This document shows, piece after piece, positions 24,842 through 32,966 of a stretch of DNA of 64,000 bases. The stretch lies in NCBI RefSeq assembly GCF_000935045.1, contig NZ_JYKS01000041.1, forward strand, positions 39,683 to 103,682. The letters are read 5' to 3'. Origin of the DNA: Pseudomonas sp. 10-1B. Its GTDB lineage: Bacteria > Pseudomonadota > Gammaproteobacteria > Pseudomonadales > Pseudomonadaceae. The position numbers and the translations under genes are program-made. How positions within the stretch are numbered: the stretch's first letter is position 1; each line of letters starts with the position of its first letter. The notes under the pieces are model-generated. The model made no database searches and was not told the DNA's origin. It saw only the letters and a list, made by a program, of their open reading frames with translations.

Positions 24842-24976
24842 GAGTGCATGCCTCAGAGTGGTATCAGAGCGCAAAAGTGCATGCCTTGAGGTGGCATCAG
24901 GGCCACAAGATGCATGCCTTAAAGTGGCATCAGGGCCACAAGATGCATGCCGTGAGTTATTCAGCGCCTGTGAGAT
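24842..24976. repeat. 33-bp tandem repeat, four units, upstream of argG
   Basis: TGCATGCC recurs at 24845, 24878, 24911 and 24944, exactly 33 nt apart, with GTGGCATCAGGGCCACAAGA conserved in the middle two units and the outer units degenerate. The period is a multiple of three, so frames stay open through it on both strands (11-residue repeats), but no ribosome site supports translation. Confidence 0.9.
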
Positions 24977-25262
24977 CGAGCGCCGCCCGCGCGGCGCATC
25001 GCCGGCAAGCCGGCTCCCACATCTGTTTCGGGCCAGTCTCTCCTGTGATTTCACCGCTGCCCGCCTTGTTCGCTCCCTTCAATATTGAAGTTATCGCCTG
25101 TGCTTTTCTGCTATCTCCAGCCATGCACCCAGGGAGCGAGTGCGGAGGAGGCAGGAGTAACTGGCCCGAAACAGATGTGGGAGCCGGCTTGCCGGCGATG
25201 CGCCGCGCGGGCGGCGCTCGATCTCATAGGCGCTGAAAATATTGTGGCGGACACCTGGCAGC
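24960..25262. repeat. Composite ~300-bp repeat element, copy 1
   Basis: It is bounded by arms of about 70-80 nt in inverted orientation, each with GAGATCGAGCGCCGCCCGCG, a REP-like core and ATCTGTTTCGGGCCAGT. The reverse complement of the whole stretch, including the ~130-nt centre (CTGGAGAT, AAGGCGGGCAGCGGTGA), aligns with copy 2 at 39474-39778. Together with the tandem repeat next to it, it fills the 634-nt spacer between argG and motY. Confidence 0.85.
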
Positions 25263-25305
25263 CTTGATGCAATCCCCTGACATGCACCAGGCAACCAACC
25301 CAACC

Positions 25306-26271
25306 TCAGGGCACCTTCGCCCCCGGCGCGGCAGCAGTCGAACTGGCTGGAGCCGGAGCCGGCGCCGGAGCAGCAGGCGCCGCCTGCTCAACCGGCTTCT
25401 CAACCACCGCCACCCGATCCAGCTCGATATTCACCCGCCGGTTCCGCGCCCGATTCGCCGCACTGTTGTTCTTCGCCAACGGATACCGCTCGCCATGGAA
25501 GCGCACGGTGATCTGCTCGTCCGGCACACCATGCGCCTTCAAGTAATCAGCCACCGCCAGTGCCCGACGGCGCGACAGGTCGCGGTTGGCCAGGCGGTTG
25601 CCACTGTTGTCGGAGTGGCCGTTGAGCTCGATGTGGTTCACCGTCGGGTCGGCCTTCAGGTAGTCGAGGATCACGTCCAGCCGCGCCCGGGCCGCGGGGT
25701 CCAGCTCGATACCGCCACCCGGGAAGCCCACCTGGGTCTGGCGTACCTGGTCGTAGTTCATCGGCAGCAGCTTGCCGGCACAGGCCAGGTAGTCGCTGTA
25801 GGCCTTGGCGAAACTGACCGGCAGCACGCGCACCTCTATCGGCCTGCTGGCCTCGCCGGCGTAATTGCGTACCACCGTGCTACGCCCGTCGAGCAGGCCG
25901 TTGATCAGGCGGCTGGCCTGGCCCTGGGAAGAGCTGAACAACACGCCGGTGCGGGCCATGCGTACGCTGCCCAGGTTGATATCAGCACGCCCAGGTTGCC
26001 ACGGCGCCGCTGCTGCCAGCAGGCTGGCGGTACCCGCACCCAGTACGCTGCTGTCCGAACGCAGTTGGAAGACCGGCTGCTCGCCCGCCCGGCGCACGAA
26101 CTCACCGCTACCGAAACCATCGATCGGCTGGATCAGGCGGCATTCGAACTGGTCGCCCTCGACCTTCCAGGCGATGTTCTCCATACGCGTCTGGAAAGTC
26201 AGCGCGCCTGCCGGCAGGCTGGCGAACAGGGTCAACAGGGCTAGGTAACGCTGGCGCACGGGCGGCTCCAC
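25306..26271 (-). CDS. motY: Flagellar stator-associated protein MotY (OmpA-like)
   Basis: This 321-residue protein has an N-terminal signal peptide (about 1-24, LALLTLFASLPAGA), a MotY N-terminal domain, and an OmpA-like peptidoglycan-binding domain (about 185-290) with LNGHSDNSGNRLANRDLSRRRA and NRARNRRVNIEL. The tail is Ala/Pro-rich. MotY forms the T-ring and lets sodium- or proton-driven stators anchor around the flagellar motor. The argG-motY-pyrC order is the same as in P. aeruginosa, which supports the name over other OmpA-like proteins. Confidence 0.85.
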   Translation of the reverse strand: MEPPVRQRYLALLTLFASLPAGALTFQTRMENIAWKVEGDQFECRLIQPIDGFGSGEFVRRAGEQPVFQLRSDSSVLGAGTASLLAAAAPWQPGRADINLGSVRMARTGVLFSSSQGQASRLINGLLDGRSTVVRNYAGEASRPIEVRVLPVSFAKAYSDYLACAGKLLPMNYDQVRQTQVGFPGGGIELDPAARARLDVILDYLKADPTVNHIELNGHSDNSGNRLANRDLSRRRALAVADYLKAHGVPDEQITVRFHGERYPLAKNNSAANRARNRRVNIELDRVAVVEKPVEQAAPAAPAPAPAPASSTAAAPGAKVP

Positions 26272-26389
26272 AAATTCTGACGGCTTACCTGCAGGCTATC
26301 GGACGCCTGCCGGAAAACTTGATAGCCGTGCTCGCCCGGGGGTTTTCCGGTAGCATTGGGGCTTGAGTTCGACCCGCCTGGAATCCCCA

Positions 26390-27436
26390 ATGTCCGATCG
26401 CCTGACCCTCCTGCGCCCCGACGACTGGCACATCCATCTGCGCGATGGTGCCGTCCTGCCCCACACCGTTGGCGACGTGGCGCGTACTTTCGCCCGTGCC
26501 ATCATCATGCCCAACCTGGTTCCGCCGGTGCGCAATGCCGCCGAGGCCGGCGCCTACCGTGAGCGCATCCTGGCCGCCCGCCCGGCTGGCAGCCGCTTCG
26601 AGCCGCTGATGGTGCTGTACCTCACCGACCGCACCAGCCCCGAGGACATCCGCGCGGCCAAGGCCAGCGGCTTCGTGTATGCCGCCAAGCTGTACCCGGC
26701 CGGTGCCACCACCAACTCCGACTCGGGCGTGACCAGCATCGACAACATCTTCCCGGCCATCGAGGCGCTGGCAGAAGTCGGCATGCCATTGCTGGTGCAC
26801 GGCGAAGTGACCCGCAGCGAGATCGACGTGTTCGACCGTGAAAAGCGCTTCATCGACGAGCACATGCGCCGTGTGGTCGAGCGTTTCCCGACGTTGAAAG
26901 TGGTGTTCGAGCACATCACCACCAGCGATGCCGCGCAGTTCGTCACCGAGGCCCCGGCCAACGTCGGCGCGACCATCACCGCGCAGCACCTGCTGTACAA
27001 CCGCAACCACATGCTGGTTGGCGGCATTCGCCCGCACTTCTACTGCCTGCCGATCCTCAAGCGCAACACCCACCAGGTGGCCCTGCTGGATGCAGCCACC
27101 AGCGGCAACCCGAAGTTCTTCCTCGGCACCGACTCGGCCCCGCACGCCCGTCACGCCAAGGAAGCCGCCTGCGGTTGCGCCGGTTGCTACACCGCCTATG
27201 CGGCCATCGAGATGTACGCCGAAGCGTTCGAACAGCGTAACGCACTGGACAAGCTGGAAGGCTTTGCCAGCCTGCACGGCCCGGCCTTCTACGGCCTGCC
27301 GGCGAACACCGACAGCATCACCCTGGTCCGCGAAGAATGGACCGCACCGGACAGCCTGCCGTTTGGCGAGCAGACCGTGGTCCCGCTGCGCGCCGGCGAA
27401 AAACTGCGCTGGCGCCTGCTGGAGGAAAACGCGTGA
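26390..27436 (+). CDS. pyrC: Dihydroorotase (class II)
   Basis: This 348-residue zinc amidohydrolase closes carbamoyl-aspartate to dihydroorotate in pyrimidine synthesis. DWHIHLRDG (about 12-20) gives the first His pair, YAAKLYPAGATTNS (about 99-112) the carboxylated lysine, VHGEVT and EHITT further His ligands, and LGTDSAPH the catalytic Asp. The start at 26390 is preferred over an ATG 27 nt upstream. Its stop overlaps the GTG of rnt. Confidence 0.95.
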   Translation: MSDRLTLLRPDDWHIHLRDGAVLPHTVGDVARTFARAIIMPNLVPPVRNAAEAGAYRERILAARPAGSRFEPLMVLYLTDRTSPEDIRAAKASGFVYAAKLYPAGATTNSDSGVTSIDNIFPAIEALAEVGMPLLVHGEVTRSEIDVFDREKRFIDEHMRRVVERFPTLKVVFEHITTSDAAQFVTEAPANVGATITAQHLLYNRNHMLVGGIRPHFYCLPILKRNTHQVALLDAATSGNPKFFLGTDSAPHARHAKEAACGCAGCYTAYAAIEMYAEAFEQRNALDKLEGFASLHGPAFYGLPANTDSITLVREEWTAPDSLPFGEQTVVPLRAGEKLRWRLLEENA

Positions 27437-28107
27437 GCGAAGACCTCTACGAAGACGAGCTGGAAACCCAAGGCAGCAGCGGTTCGCGCCACCCGATGGC
27501 CGAACGCTTCCGCGGCTACCTGCCGGTGGTGGTGGATGTGGAGACCGGCGGCTTCAACAGCGCCACCGATGCACTGCTGGAAATTGCCGCAGTCACCATC
27601 GGCATGGACGAAAAGGGTTTCCTGTTCCCCGAGCACACCTACTTCCACCGGGTGGAGCCGTTCGAGGGGGCCAACATCGAGCCGGCCGCGCTGGAGTTCA
27701 CCGGCATCAAGCTGGACCACCCCCTGCGCATGGCTGTCAGCGAGGAAAGCGCGCTGACCGATATCTTCCGTGGCATACGCAAGGCACTCAAGGCCAATGG
27801 CTGCAAGCGGGCGATCCTGGTCGGCCACAACAGCAGCTTCGACCTGGGCTTCCTCAATGCGGCGGTGGCGCGCAACGACCTCAAGCGCAACCCATTCCAC
27901 CCGTTCTCCAGCTTCGACACCGCCACCCTGGCAGGCCTGGCGTATGGCCAGACCGTGCTGGCGCGGGCCTGCCAGAGCGCCGACATCGACTTCGACGGGC
28001 GCGAGGCGCACTCGGCGCGTTACGACACCGAGAAAACGGCCGAGCTGTTCTGCGGCATCGTCAACCGCTGGAAAGAGATGGGCGGCTGGCGCGATTTCAA
28101 CGATTGA
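27433..28107 (+). CDS. rnt: Ribonuclease T
   Basis: This 224-residue DEDD exonuclease trims the 3' ends of tRNAs and other stable RNAs. Motif ExoI reads VVVDVETGGFN, ExoII VGHNSSFDLGFLN, and ExoIII HSARYDTEKTAELF. The GTG start at 27433 overlaps the pyrC stop and has an excellent GGAGGA 6 nt upstream, deciding it over any upstream ATG. pyrC-rnt is the conserved pseudomonad pair. Confidence 0.95.
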   Translation: MSEDLYEDELETQGSSGSRHPMAERFRGYLPVVVDVETGGFNSATDALLEIAAVTIGMDEKGFLFPEHTYFHRVEPFEGANIEPAALEFTGIKLDHPLRMAVSEESALTDIFRGIRKALKANGCKRAILVGHNSSFDLGFLNAAVARNDLKRNPFHPFSSFDTATLAGLAYGQTVLARACQSADIDFDGREAHSARYDTEKTAELFCGIVNRWKEMGGWRDFND

Positions 28108-28115
28108 GCTGAGAT

Positions 28116-28208
28116 CGCATTCGCGGGCATGCCCGCTCCCACAGGTACTGCAGTGGCCTCGCCCATTGTGCGATTCCTGTGGGAGCGGGCAAGCCCGCGA
28201 AGAGGCCG
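28116..28208. repeat. REP-type inverted repeat pair
   Basis: Facing cores cgcgggcatgcccgctccca and tgggagcgggcaagcccgcg, right after rnt. Confidence 0.88.
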
Positions 28209-28222
28209 GCACAGGACGGCAC

Positions 28223-28253
28223 AAAAAAACCGGCCACAAGGGCCGGTTTTTTT
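28223..28253. terminator. Rho-independent terminator, usable from both sides
   Basis: ACCGGCC/GGCCGGT stem flanked by A-run and T-run, between rnt and the convergent peroxiredoxin gene. Confidence 0.88.
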
Positions 28254-28266
28254 GTGCCTGCAGCAA

Positions 28267-28869
28267 TTACAGCTTGCCAGCGTTCTCGCTCAGGTAGGCA
28301 GCAACGCCTTCTGGCGAAGCGCTCATGCCTTTGTCGCCTTTTTTCCAGTTGGCAGGGCAGACTTCGCCATGCTCTTCGTGGAACTGCAGGGCGTCGACCA
28401 GGCGCAGCAGCTCGTCCATGTTACGGCCCAGTGGCAGGTCATTGACGATCTGCGAGCGGACAACACCATTGGTGTCGATCAGGAAGGCGCCACGGAAGGC
28501 CACGCCGCCTTCGGACTCGACGTCGTAGGCCTTGCAGATTTCGTGGGTCATGTCGGCAGCCAGGGTGTACTTGACCTGGCCGATGCCGCCGTTGTTGACC
28601 GGGGTGTTACGCCAGGCGTTGTGGGTGAAGTGCGAGTCGATCGACACGCCGATCACTTCCACATTGCGCGCCTGGAAGTCAGGAATGCGGTTGTCCAGGG
28701 CAATCAGCTCGGACGGGCAGACGAAGGTGAAGTCCAGCGGGTAGAAGAACACCAGGCCGTACTTGCCCTTGATGGCCGAAGCCAGGTTGAAGCTGTCGAC
28801 GATCTCGCCATTGCCCAGCACGGCTGGAACGGTGAAGTCGGGGGCTTTCTTACCAACGAGTACGCTCAT
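28267..28869 (-). CDS. Typical 2-Cys peroxiredoxin (AhpC/TSA family)
   Basis: This 200-residue peroxidase has the peroxidatic C51 in FTFVCPSEL and the resolving C171 in GEVCPANW, so it forms intersubunit disulfides and reduces peroxides with thioredoxin or AhpF-like donors. The start at 28869 has AGGAG 6 nt upstream; the ATG two codons earlier is too close to that site. The gene is divergent from bfd, matching PA3529 in P. aeruginosa, in a group linked to iron and oxidative stress. Confidence 0.93.
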   Translation of the reverse strand: MSVLVGKKAPDFTVPAVLGNGEIVDSFNLASAIKGKYGLVFFYPLDFTFVCPSELIALDNRIPDFQARNVEVIGVSIDSHFTHNAWRNTPVNNGGIGQVKYTLAADMTHEICKAYDVESEGGVAFRGAFLIDTNGVVRSQIVNDLPLGRNMDELLRLVDALQFHEEHGEVCPANWKKGDKGMSASPEGVAAYLSENAGKL

Positions 28870-29030
28870 TGTCATCTCCTGATGAGGGTGAAAAAACGGT
28901 TTGTCGGGCGCAGACGGGAGTGCCCGACTTCCAGCAAAGGCCGACCATCATACACGGCTTCTGATGACAGGCCGACTCCAGCGACGAAGCAACCGCCGGT
29001 CGCTCAAGCATGCCCCTTTCAGAAAGTGCT

Positions 29031-29059
29031 TTGACAAGCATTCTCATTAACATTAAGCT
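29031..29059 (+). promoter_or_regulatory. bfd promoter with Fur-box-like sequence
   Basis: TTGACA at 29031 and TAAGCT at 29054 are 17 nt apart. The bases between read, on the other strand, AATGTTAATGAGAATGCTT, similar to a Fur box. Low-iron induction of bfd through Fur is known in pseudomonads; the site here is a visual match only. Confidence 0.55.
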
Positions 29060-29095
29060 CCAACCCATCGACTCAACCAGCGATGGTCAGCCTTT

Positions 29096-29314
29096 ATGTA
29101 TGTGTGTCTTTGTGTCGGCGTTACCGACGGACAGATCCGCGATGCGATCTATGAAGGATGCTGCAGTTACAAGGAAGTGCGAGCCGCAACCAGTGTTGCC
29201 AGCCAGTGTGGCAAATGCGCTTGCGTAGCCAAGCAGGTCGTCCGCGAGACCCTGACCGAGCTGCAAGTGAGCCAGGCATCCCTGCCCTACCCTGTAGAAT
29301 TTACCGCAGCCTGA
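29096..29314 (+). CDS. bfd: Bacterioferritin-associated ferredoxin
   Basis: This 72-residue [2Fe-2S] protein has the four Bfd ligands: C4 and C6 in CLC near the start and C38 and C41 in CGKC. It gives electrons to bacterioferritin so stored Fe(III) can be released when iron is short. It is followed by its own terminator and then bfr, its partner. Confidence 0.95.
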   Translation: MYVCLCVGVTDGQIRDAIYEGCCSYKEVRAATSVASQCGKCACVAKQVVRETLTELQVSQASLPYPVEFTAA

Positions 29315-29331
29315 AAACCCAGAATTCGAAG

Positions 29332-29357
29332 AACCGGACCCTGCGTCCGGTTTTTTT
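29332..29357 (+). terminator. Rho-independent terminator of bfd
   Basis: AACCGGAC pairs with GTCCGGTT and is followed by seven T. Confidence 0.92.
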
Positions 29358-29439
29358 ATGCCCGAAATTCAATAAGTTAGCGCTCCAACGCGGTTCACAA
29401 ACATTCTTATTCCTATTAATTTTCACTTATTATTCAACA

Positions 29440-29462
29440 ACTTAGGTTTGACACACCTAAGT
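29440..29462. promoter_or_regulatory. Perfect dyad upstream of bfr
   Basis: ACTTAGGT-N7-ACCTAAGT is a perfect 8+8 inverted repeat, 53 nt before the bfr start. Its centre contains TTGACA, a possible -35 element. Position suggests an operator; the regulator is unknown. Confidence 0.6.
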
Positions 29463-29515
29463 ATCGGGCTCAAACTTCCCTGTATCGGCACACTTCTACA
29501 GGGCAGGAACCCAAC

Positions 29516-29989
29516 ATGAAAGGCGACGTAAGCGTCATCCAGCATCTCAACAAGATCCTCGGAAACGAGCTGGTCGCGATCAACCAGTATTTCCTGCACG
29601 CTCGCATGTACGAAGATTGGGGCCTGAACAAACTCGGCAAGCACGAGTACAAGGAATCCATCGATGAGATGAAGCACGCTGACAAACTGATCAAGCGTAT
29701 TCTCTTCCTCGAAGGCATCCCCAACGTCCAGGATCTGGGCAAGCTGCTGATCGGCGAGCACACCAAGGAAATGCTCGAGTGCGACCTGAAGATCGAACAG
29801 AAAGGCCTGGTCGACCTCAAGGCAGCCATCGCCCACTGCGAAACCACTGGCGACTTCGGCTCGCGTGACATCCTCGAAGATATCCTCGAGTCCGAGGAAG
29901 AGCACATCGACTGGCTGGAAACCCAACTGGGGCTTATCGACAAGATCGGTATCGAAAACTACCTGCAGTCGCAGATGGGCGAAGAGTAA
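29516..29989 (+). CDS. bfr: Bacterioferritin
   Basis: This 157-residue heme ferritin has the ferroxidase ligands E18, E51, H54, E94, E127 and H130 in the expected helices, and Met52 in DEMKHAD for bis-Met heme binding between subunits. Twenty-four subunits store iron. The partner ferredoxin gene bfd lies just upstream. A terminator follows within 15 nt. Confidence 0.95.
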   Translation: MKGDVSVIQHLNKILGNELVAINQYFLHARMYEDWGLNKLGKHEYKESIDEMKHADKLIKRILFLEGIPNVQDLGKLLIGEHTKEMLECDLKIEQKGLVDLKAAIAHCETTGDFGSRDILEDILESEEEHIDWLETQLGLIDKIGIENYLQSQMGEE

Positions 29990-30002
29990 ATATTCGCCAC
30001 AT

Positions 30003-30031
30003 AAAAAAACCCGCGATCCGCGGGTTTTTTT
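30003..30031. terminator. Terminator between bfr and grxD, both directions
   Basis: AAACCCGCG-ATC-CGCGGGTTT stem with A-run and T-run on its sides. Confidence 0.9.
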
Positions 30032-30046
30032 ATGCTTGCCGGAAGA

Positions 30047-30382
30047 TCAGGCTTCAGAAGCCTTGGCCTTGGCAGCCGCGTCCTTGATCAAGGTTTGCAG
30101 CTCTCCCTTCTCGAACATCTCCAGCATGATGTCGCTACCGCCAACCAGTTCACCGGCTACCCACAACTGCGGGAAGGTCGGCCAGTTGGCGTATTTGGGC
30201 AGGTTGGCACGAATTTCCGGGTTCTGCAGGATGTCGACGTAGGCGAACTTTTCGCCACAACCCATCACGGCCTGCGAAGCACGCGCAGAGAAGCCGCACT
30301 GCGGGGCATTCGGCGAGCCTTTCATGTAAAGCAGAATGGTGTTGTTGGCAATCTGCTCTTTGATCGTTTCGATGATATCCAT
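30047..30382 (-). CDS. grxD: Monothiol glutaredoxin
   Basis: This 111-residue CGFS-type glutaredoxin (C29 in PQCGFSARA) binds a glutathione-ligated [2Fe-2S] cluster and delivers it to Fe-S proteins. WPTFPQLWVAGELVGGSDI is the glutathione-binding block. It faces bfr across a shared terminator, within the iron-handling group, as in P. aeruginosa. Confidence 0.96.
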   Translation of the reverse strand: MDIIETIKEQIANNTILLYMKGSPNAPQCGFSARASQAVMGCGEKFAYVDILQNPEIRANLPKYANWPTFPQLWVAGELVGGSDIMLEMFEKGELQTLIKDAAAKAKASEA

Positions 30383-30473
30383 GTAGCACCTCGGCTGAAC
30401 TTTCCGACGCGGTCGTCGGCACGGTGACGCATTGTAACGGAAAGCCGAGCAGCGTGCTCGGCCTTGCCGCTCC

Positions 30474-32582
30474 CTACGCGGCCTCTACCTGCACCGGCAC
30501 GCCATTGAGCGCGGCATTGCCGGACACCTGGTCACGCAGGCGCTCATCGGTGAGGTCGTTGGCACTCACGCCCGGTTGCGCCTGCGCGATCTGCAGGTGC
30601 ACGCCCTGGCGAGTATGGCCAAAGCCATGGGGCAGGCTGACCACACCCGGCATCATGTCCTCGCAGGCCTGCACTTCGACCTCCAGGGTGCCGGTACGCG
30701 AACGGATGCGCACCCGCTGGCCGTCCTGCAGTTGCCGTTGCTGCAGGTCTTGCGGATGCATCAACAACTGATGGCGCGGCTTGCCTTTGACCAAGCGCTG
30801 GTAGTTGTGCATCCACGAGTTGTTGCTGCGCACATGGCGGCGGCCGATCAGCAGCAGTTCGCCGGATGCGGGTGGCGCTTGTCGCGCCAACCGCTGCAAG
30901 TCGTCCAGCAGTACCTGGGGCGCCGCTTCGACAGCCTTGCTGGCAGTTCCCAAGCGCGCAGCGAGGTTGCTGCGCAACGGCCCGAGGTCGAGGCCATGCG
31001 GGTGATCGTCCAGTGCCGCCAGCGAAAGCTGCCACGGCGTCGCGTCGCCATAGCGCCCCTTGCGCAGGGCCAGGTCGATCATCTGTTCTGGCGCCAAGGT
31101 CGCTTTCAATTCGAGCTGGGCGCGCTTGGCAAACGCCTGCGCCAGGCCGACGAAGATTTCCCAGTCATGCAGTGCCCCCTCCGGCTTGGCCAGGATCGCC
31201 CGGTTGAAGCGGGTGACGTTGCGCACGGCCAGCAGGTTGAACGTACTGTCGTAATGATCGTTCTCCAGCGCCGAGGTGGAGGGCAGGATCAGGTCGGCAT
31301 GGCGGGTGGTTTCGTTGATGTAGAGGTCGATGCTGAGCATGAACTCAAGGCCTTGCAGCGCCGCATCCAGCTGGCGGCCGTTGGGCGTGGACAATACCGG
31401 GTTGCCGGCCACGGTCACCAGGGCACGCACCTGCCCTTCGCCAGGCGTCAGCATTTCCTCGGCCAGGGCGGCCACCGGCAGCTCGCCACCGTACTCAGGC
31501 AAACCCGACACCCGGCTCTGCCAGGCATTGAAGTGCCCGCCCGAGGTGGTCGCCACCAGGTCGACGGCAGGCTCGCTGCACAACGCGCCGCCTTCACGGT
31601 CGAGGTTGCCGGTCACCAGGTTGATCAACTGCACCAGCCAATGGCACAGGGTGCCGAAGGCTTGGGTCGAGACCCCCATGCGGCCATAGCACACCGCCTT
31701 GTCGGCCGCGGCGAAGTCGCGTGCCAGCTGGCGAATATCGGTCGCGGCAATGCCACAGTGCACGCCCATGGCCTCGGCACTGAACGGCGCGATGGCCTCA
31801 CGCACCTGCTGTAGGCCGTTGACTGGCAAGTGCGAGCCACGTGCCAGGCCTTCTTCGAACAGGGTATGGAGCAGGCCGCACAAAAGGGCCGCATCGCCAC
31901 CAGGACGTATGAACAGGTGGCTGTCGGCCATGGCTGCCGTTTCGCTGCGCCGCGGGTCCACTACCACCAGGCGCCCGCCTCGGGCCCGCAGGGCCTTCAA
32001 GCGTTTTTCCACATCCGGCACGGTCATGATGCTGCCATTGGAGGCCAGCGGGTTGCCACCCAGAATCAGCATGAAGTCGGTCTGGTCGATGTCCGGGATC
32101 GGCAGCAACAGGCCATGGCCATACATCAGGTGGCTGACCAGGTGTTGTGGCAGTTGGTCCACCGAAGTGGCAGAGAAGCGGTTGCGGGTTTTCAGCAGCC
32201 CCAGGAAGTAGTTGCTGTGGGTCATCAAGCCGTAGTTGTGCACACTCGGGTTGCCCTGGTAGACCGCCACGGCATTGCGCCCATGGGCCTGCTGGACCGC
32301 CCACAGTTTGTCAGCAGCCAGGGCAAAGGCCTCGTCCCAGCCGATGGCCTGCCAGCGCTCGCCCACCCGCTTGTACGGCTGGCGCAAGCGATCGGGGTCG
32401 TTCTGGATATCCTGCAGGGCCACCGCCTTGGGGCAGACATGGCCGCGGCTGAAGGGGTCCTGGGGGTCGCCTTTGATCGAGCTGATCAGCGCCCGCCCGT
32501 CGTCTTCATGGCTGACTTCGATGTTCAACCCGCAGATCGCTTCGCACAGGTGACAGGCACGGTGATGCAGGGTCTTGGTCAT
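30474..32582 (-). CDS. Molybdopterin-dependent oxidoreductase
   Basis: This 702-residue protein belongs to the DMSO reductase/formate dehydrogenase family. The N-terminus binds a [4Fe-4S] cluster through C10, C13, C17 and C50; next come Mo-bis-MGD domains with ILGGNPLASNG and VDPRRSETA. The C-terminal domain (about 590-702) has HPQDLQQRQLQDGQ and LPHGFGH. There is no twin-arginine signal, so it should be cytosolic. No small or membrane subunit is nearby, so partner and substrate are unknown. The start at 32582 is chosen because it begins just before the cluster motif; the frame extends upstream without similarity. Confidence 0.85.
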   Translation of the reverse strand: MTKTLHHRACHLCEAICGLNIEVSHEDDGRALISSIKGDPQDPFSRGHVCPKAVALQDIQNDPDRLRQPYKRVGERWQAIGWDEAFALAADKLWAVQQAHGRNAVAVYQGNPSVHNYGLMTHSNYFLGLLKTRNRFSATSVDQLPQHLVSHLMYGHGLLLPIPDIDQTDFMLILGGNPLASNGSIMTVPDVEKRLKALRARGGRLVVVDPRRSETAAMADSHLFIRPGGDAALLCGLLHTLFEEGLARGSHLPVNGLQQVREAIAPFSAEAMGVHCGIAATDIRQLARDFAAADKAVCYGRMGVSTQAFGTLCHWLVQLINLVTGNLDREGGALCSEPAVDLVATTSGGHFNAWQSRVSGLPEYGGELPVAALAEEMLTPGEGQVRALVTVAGNPVLSTPNGRQLDAALQGLEFMLSIDLYINETTRHADLILPSTSALENDHYDSTFNLLAVRNVTRFNRAILAKPEGALHDWEIFVGLAQAFAKRAQLELKATLAPEQMIDLALRKGRYGDATPWQLSLAALDDHPHGLDLGPLRSNLAARLGTASKAVEAAPQVLLDDLQRLARQAPPASGELLLIGRRHVRSNNSWMHNYQRLVKGKPRHQLLMHPQDLQQRQLQDGQRVRIRSRTGTLEVEVQACEDMMPGVVSLPHGFGHTRQGVHLQIAQAQPGVSANDLTDERLRDQVSGNAALNGVPVQVEAA

Positions 32583-32966
32583 GGCCGCCTCTGCCTTGCT
32601 GTTGGGGAAAGTAGTCGCACATCGACTATGCGCCCAGCCCCCCTGCCCCGGCCAGCGCGCTTCGCTGCGTGAATCCAGCGACATCAGGCACACGATTTGC
32701 GACTGCCATTTGCCAAATTGCCAGCAAGCCGTGTACAACCCTCTGTAGCAAATAAAAAACAGCACTGCCCCGCGGGTAAAGACACCCTTTGCAACATCCT
32801 TTGCAACGGACCGCTGTTCCCCCTCTTGGTTTCAGGCGACATTTAATTATAGTATTGCGCCTTTCCCTATTTCGTCCGCCCCGTGCGGCTTACGCCGCAG
32901 GTCACTCCCGTTGTCAAAAAAACCATACGGTCGACCTGCATACCGTTGCAGATAAGGTAGTCAATC
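32583..32966. other. Divergent spacer upstream of argF
   Basis: These 384 nt hold the start regions of the oxidoreductase and argF. Apart from the argF promoter noted separately I see nothing coding; a frame upstream of the oxidoreductase start is open but has no ribosome site. Confidence 0.45.
32826..32853 (+). promoter_or_regulatory. Candidate sigma-70 promoter of argF
   Basis: TTGGTT and TATAGT are 16 nt apart in an AT-rich stretch, about 110 nt before the argF start. This is a visual match; ArgR sites may lie nearby but I could not place one safely. Confidence 0.45.

Noticed and set aside
24842..24976. CRISPR array at the 33-bp repeats
   Set aside because: Repeats are directly adjacent with no unique spacers, only four units, and no cas genes are present.
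24607..25236. Plus-strand frame through the 33-bp repeats with 11-residue repeats
   Set aside because: It starts inside argG, runs through non-coding repeats and lacks a ribosome site; openness comes from the repeat period being a multiple of three.
30474..32582. Selenocysteine-containing formate dehydrogenase
   Set aside because: No in-frame TGA is needed; the frame is continuous and Fe-S ligands are normal cysteines.
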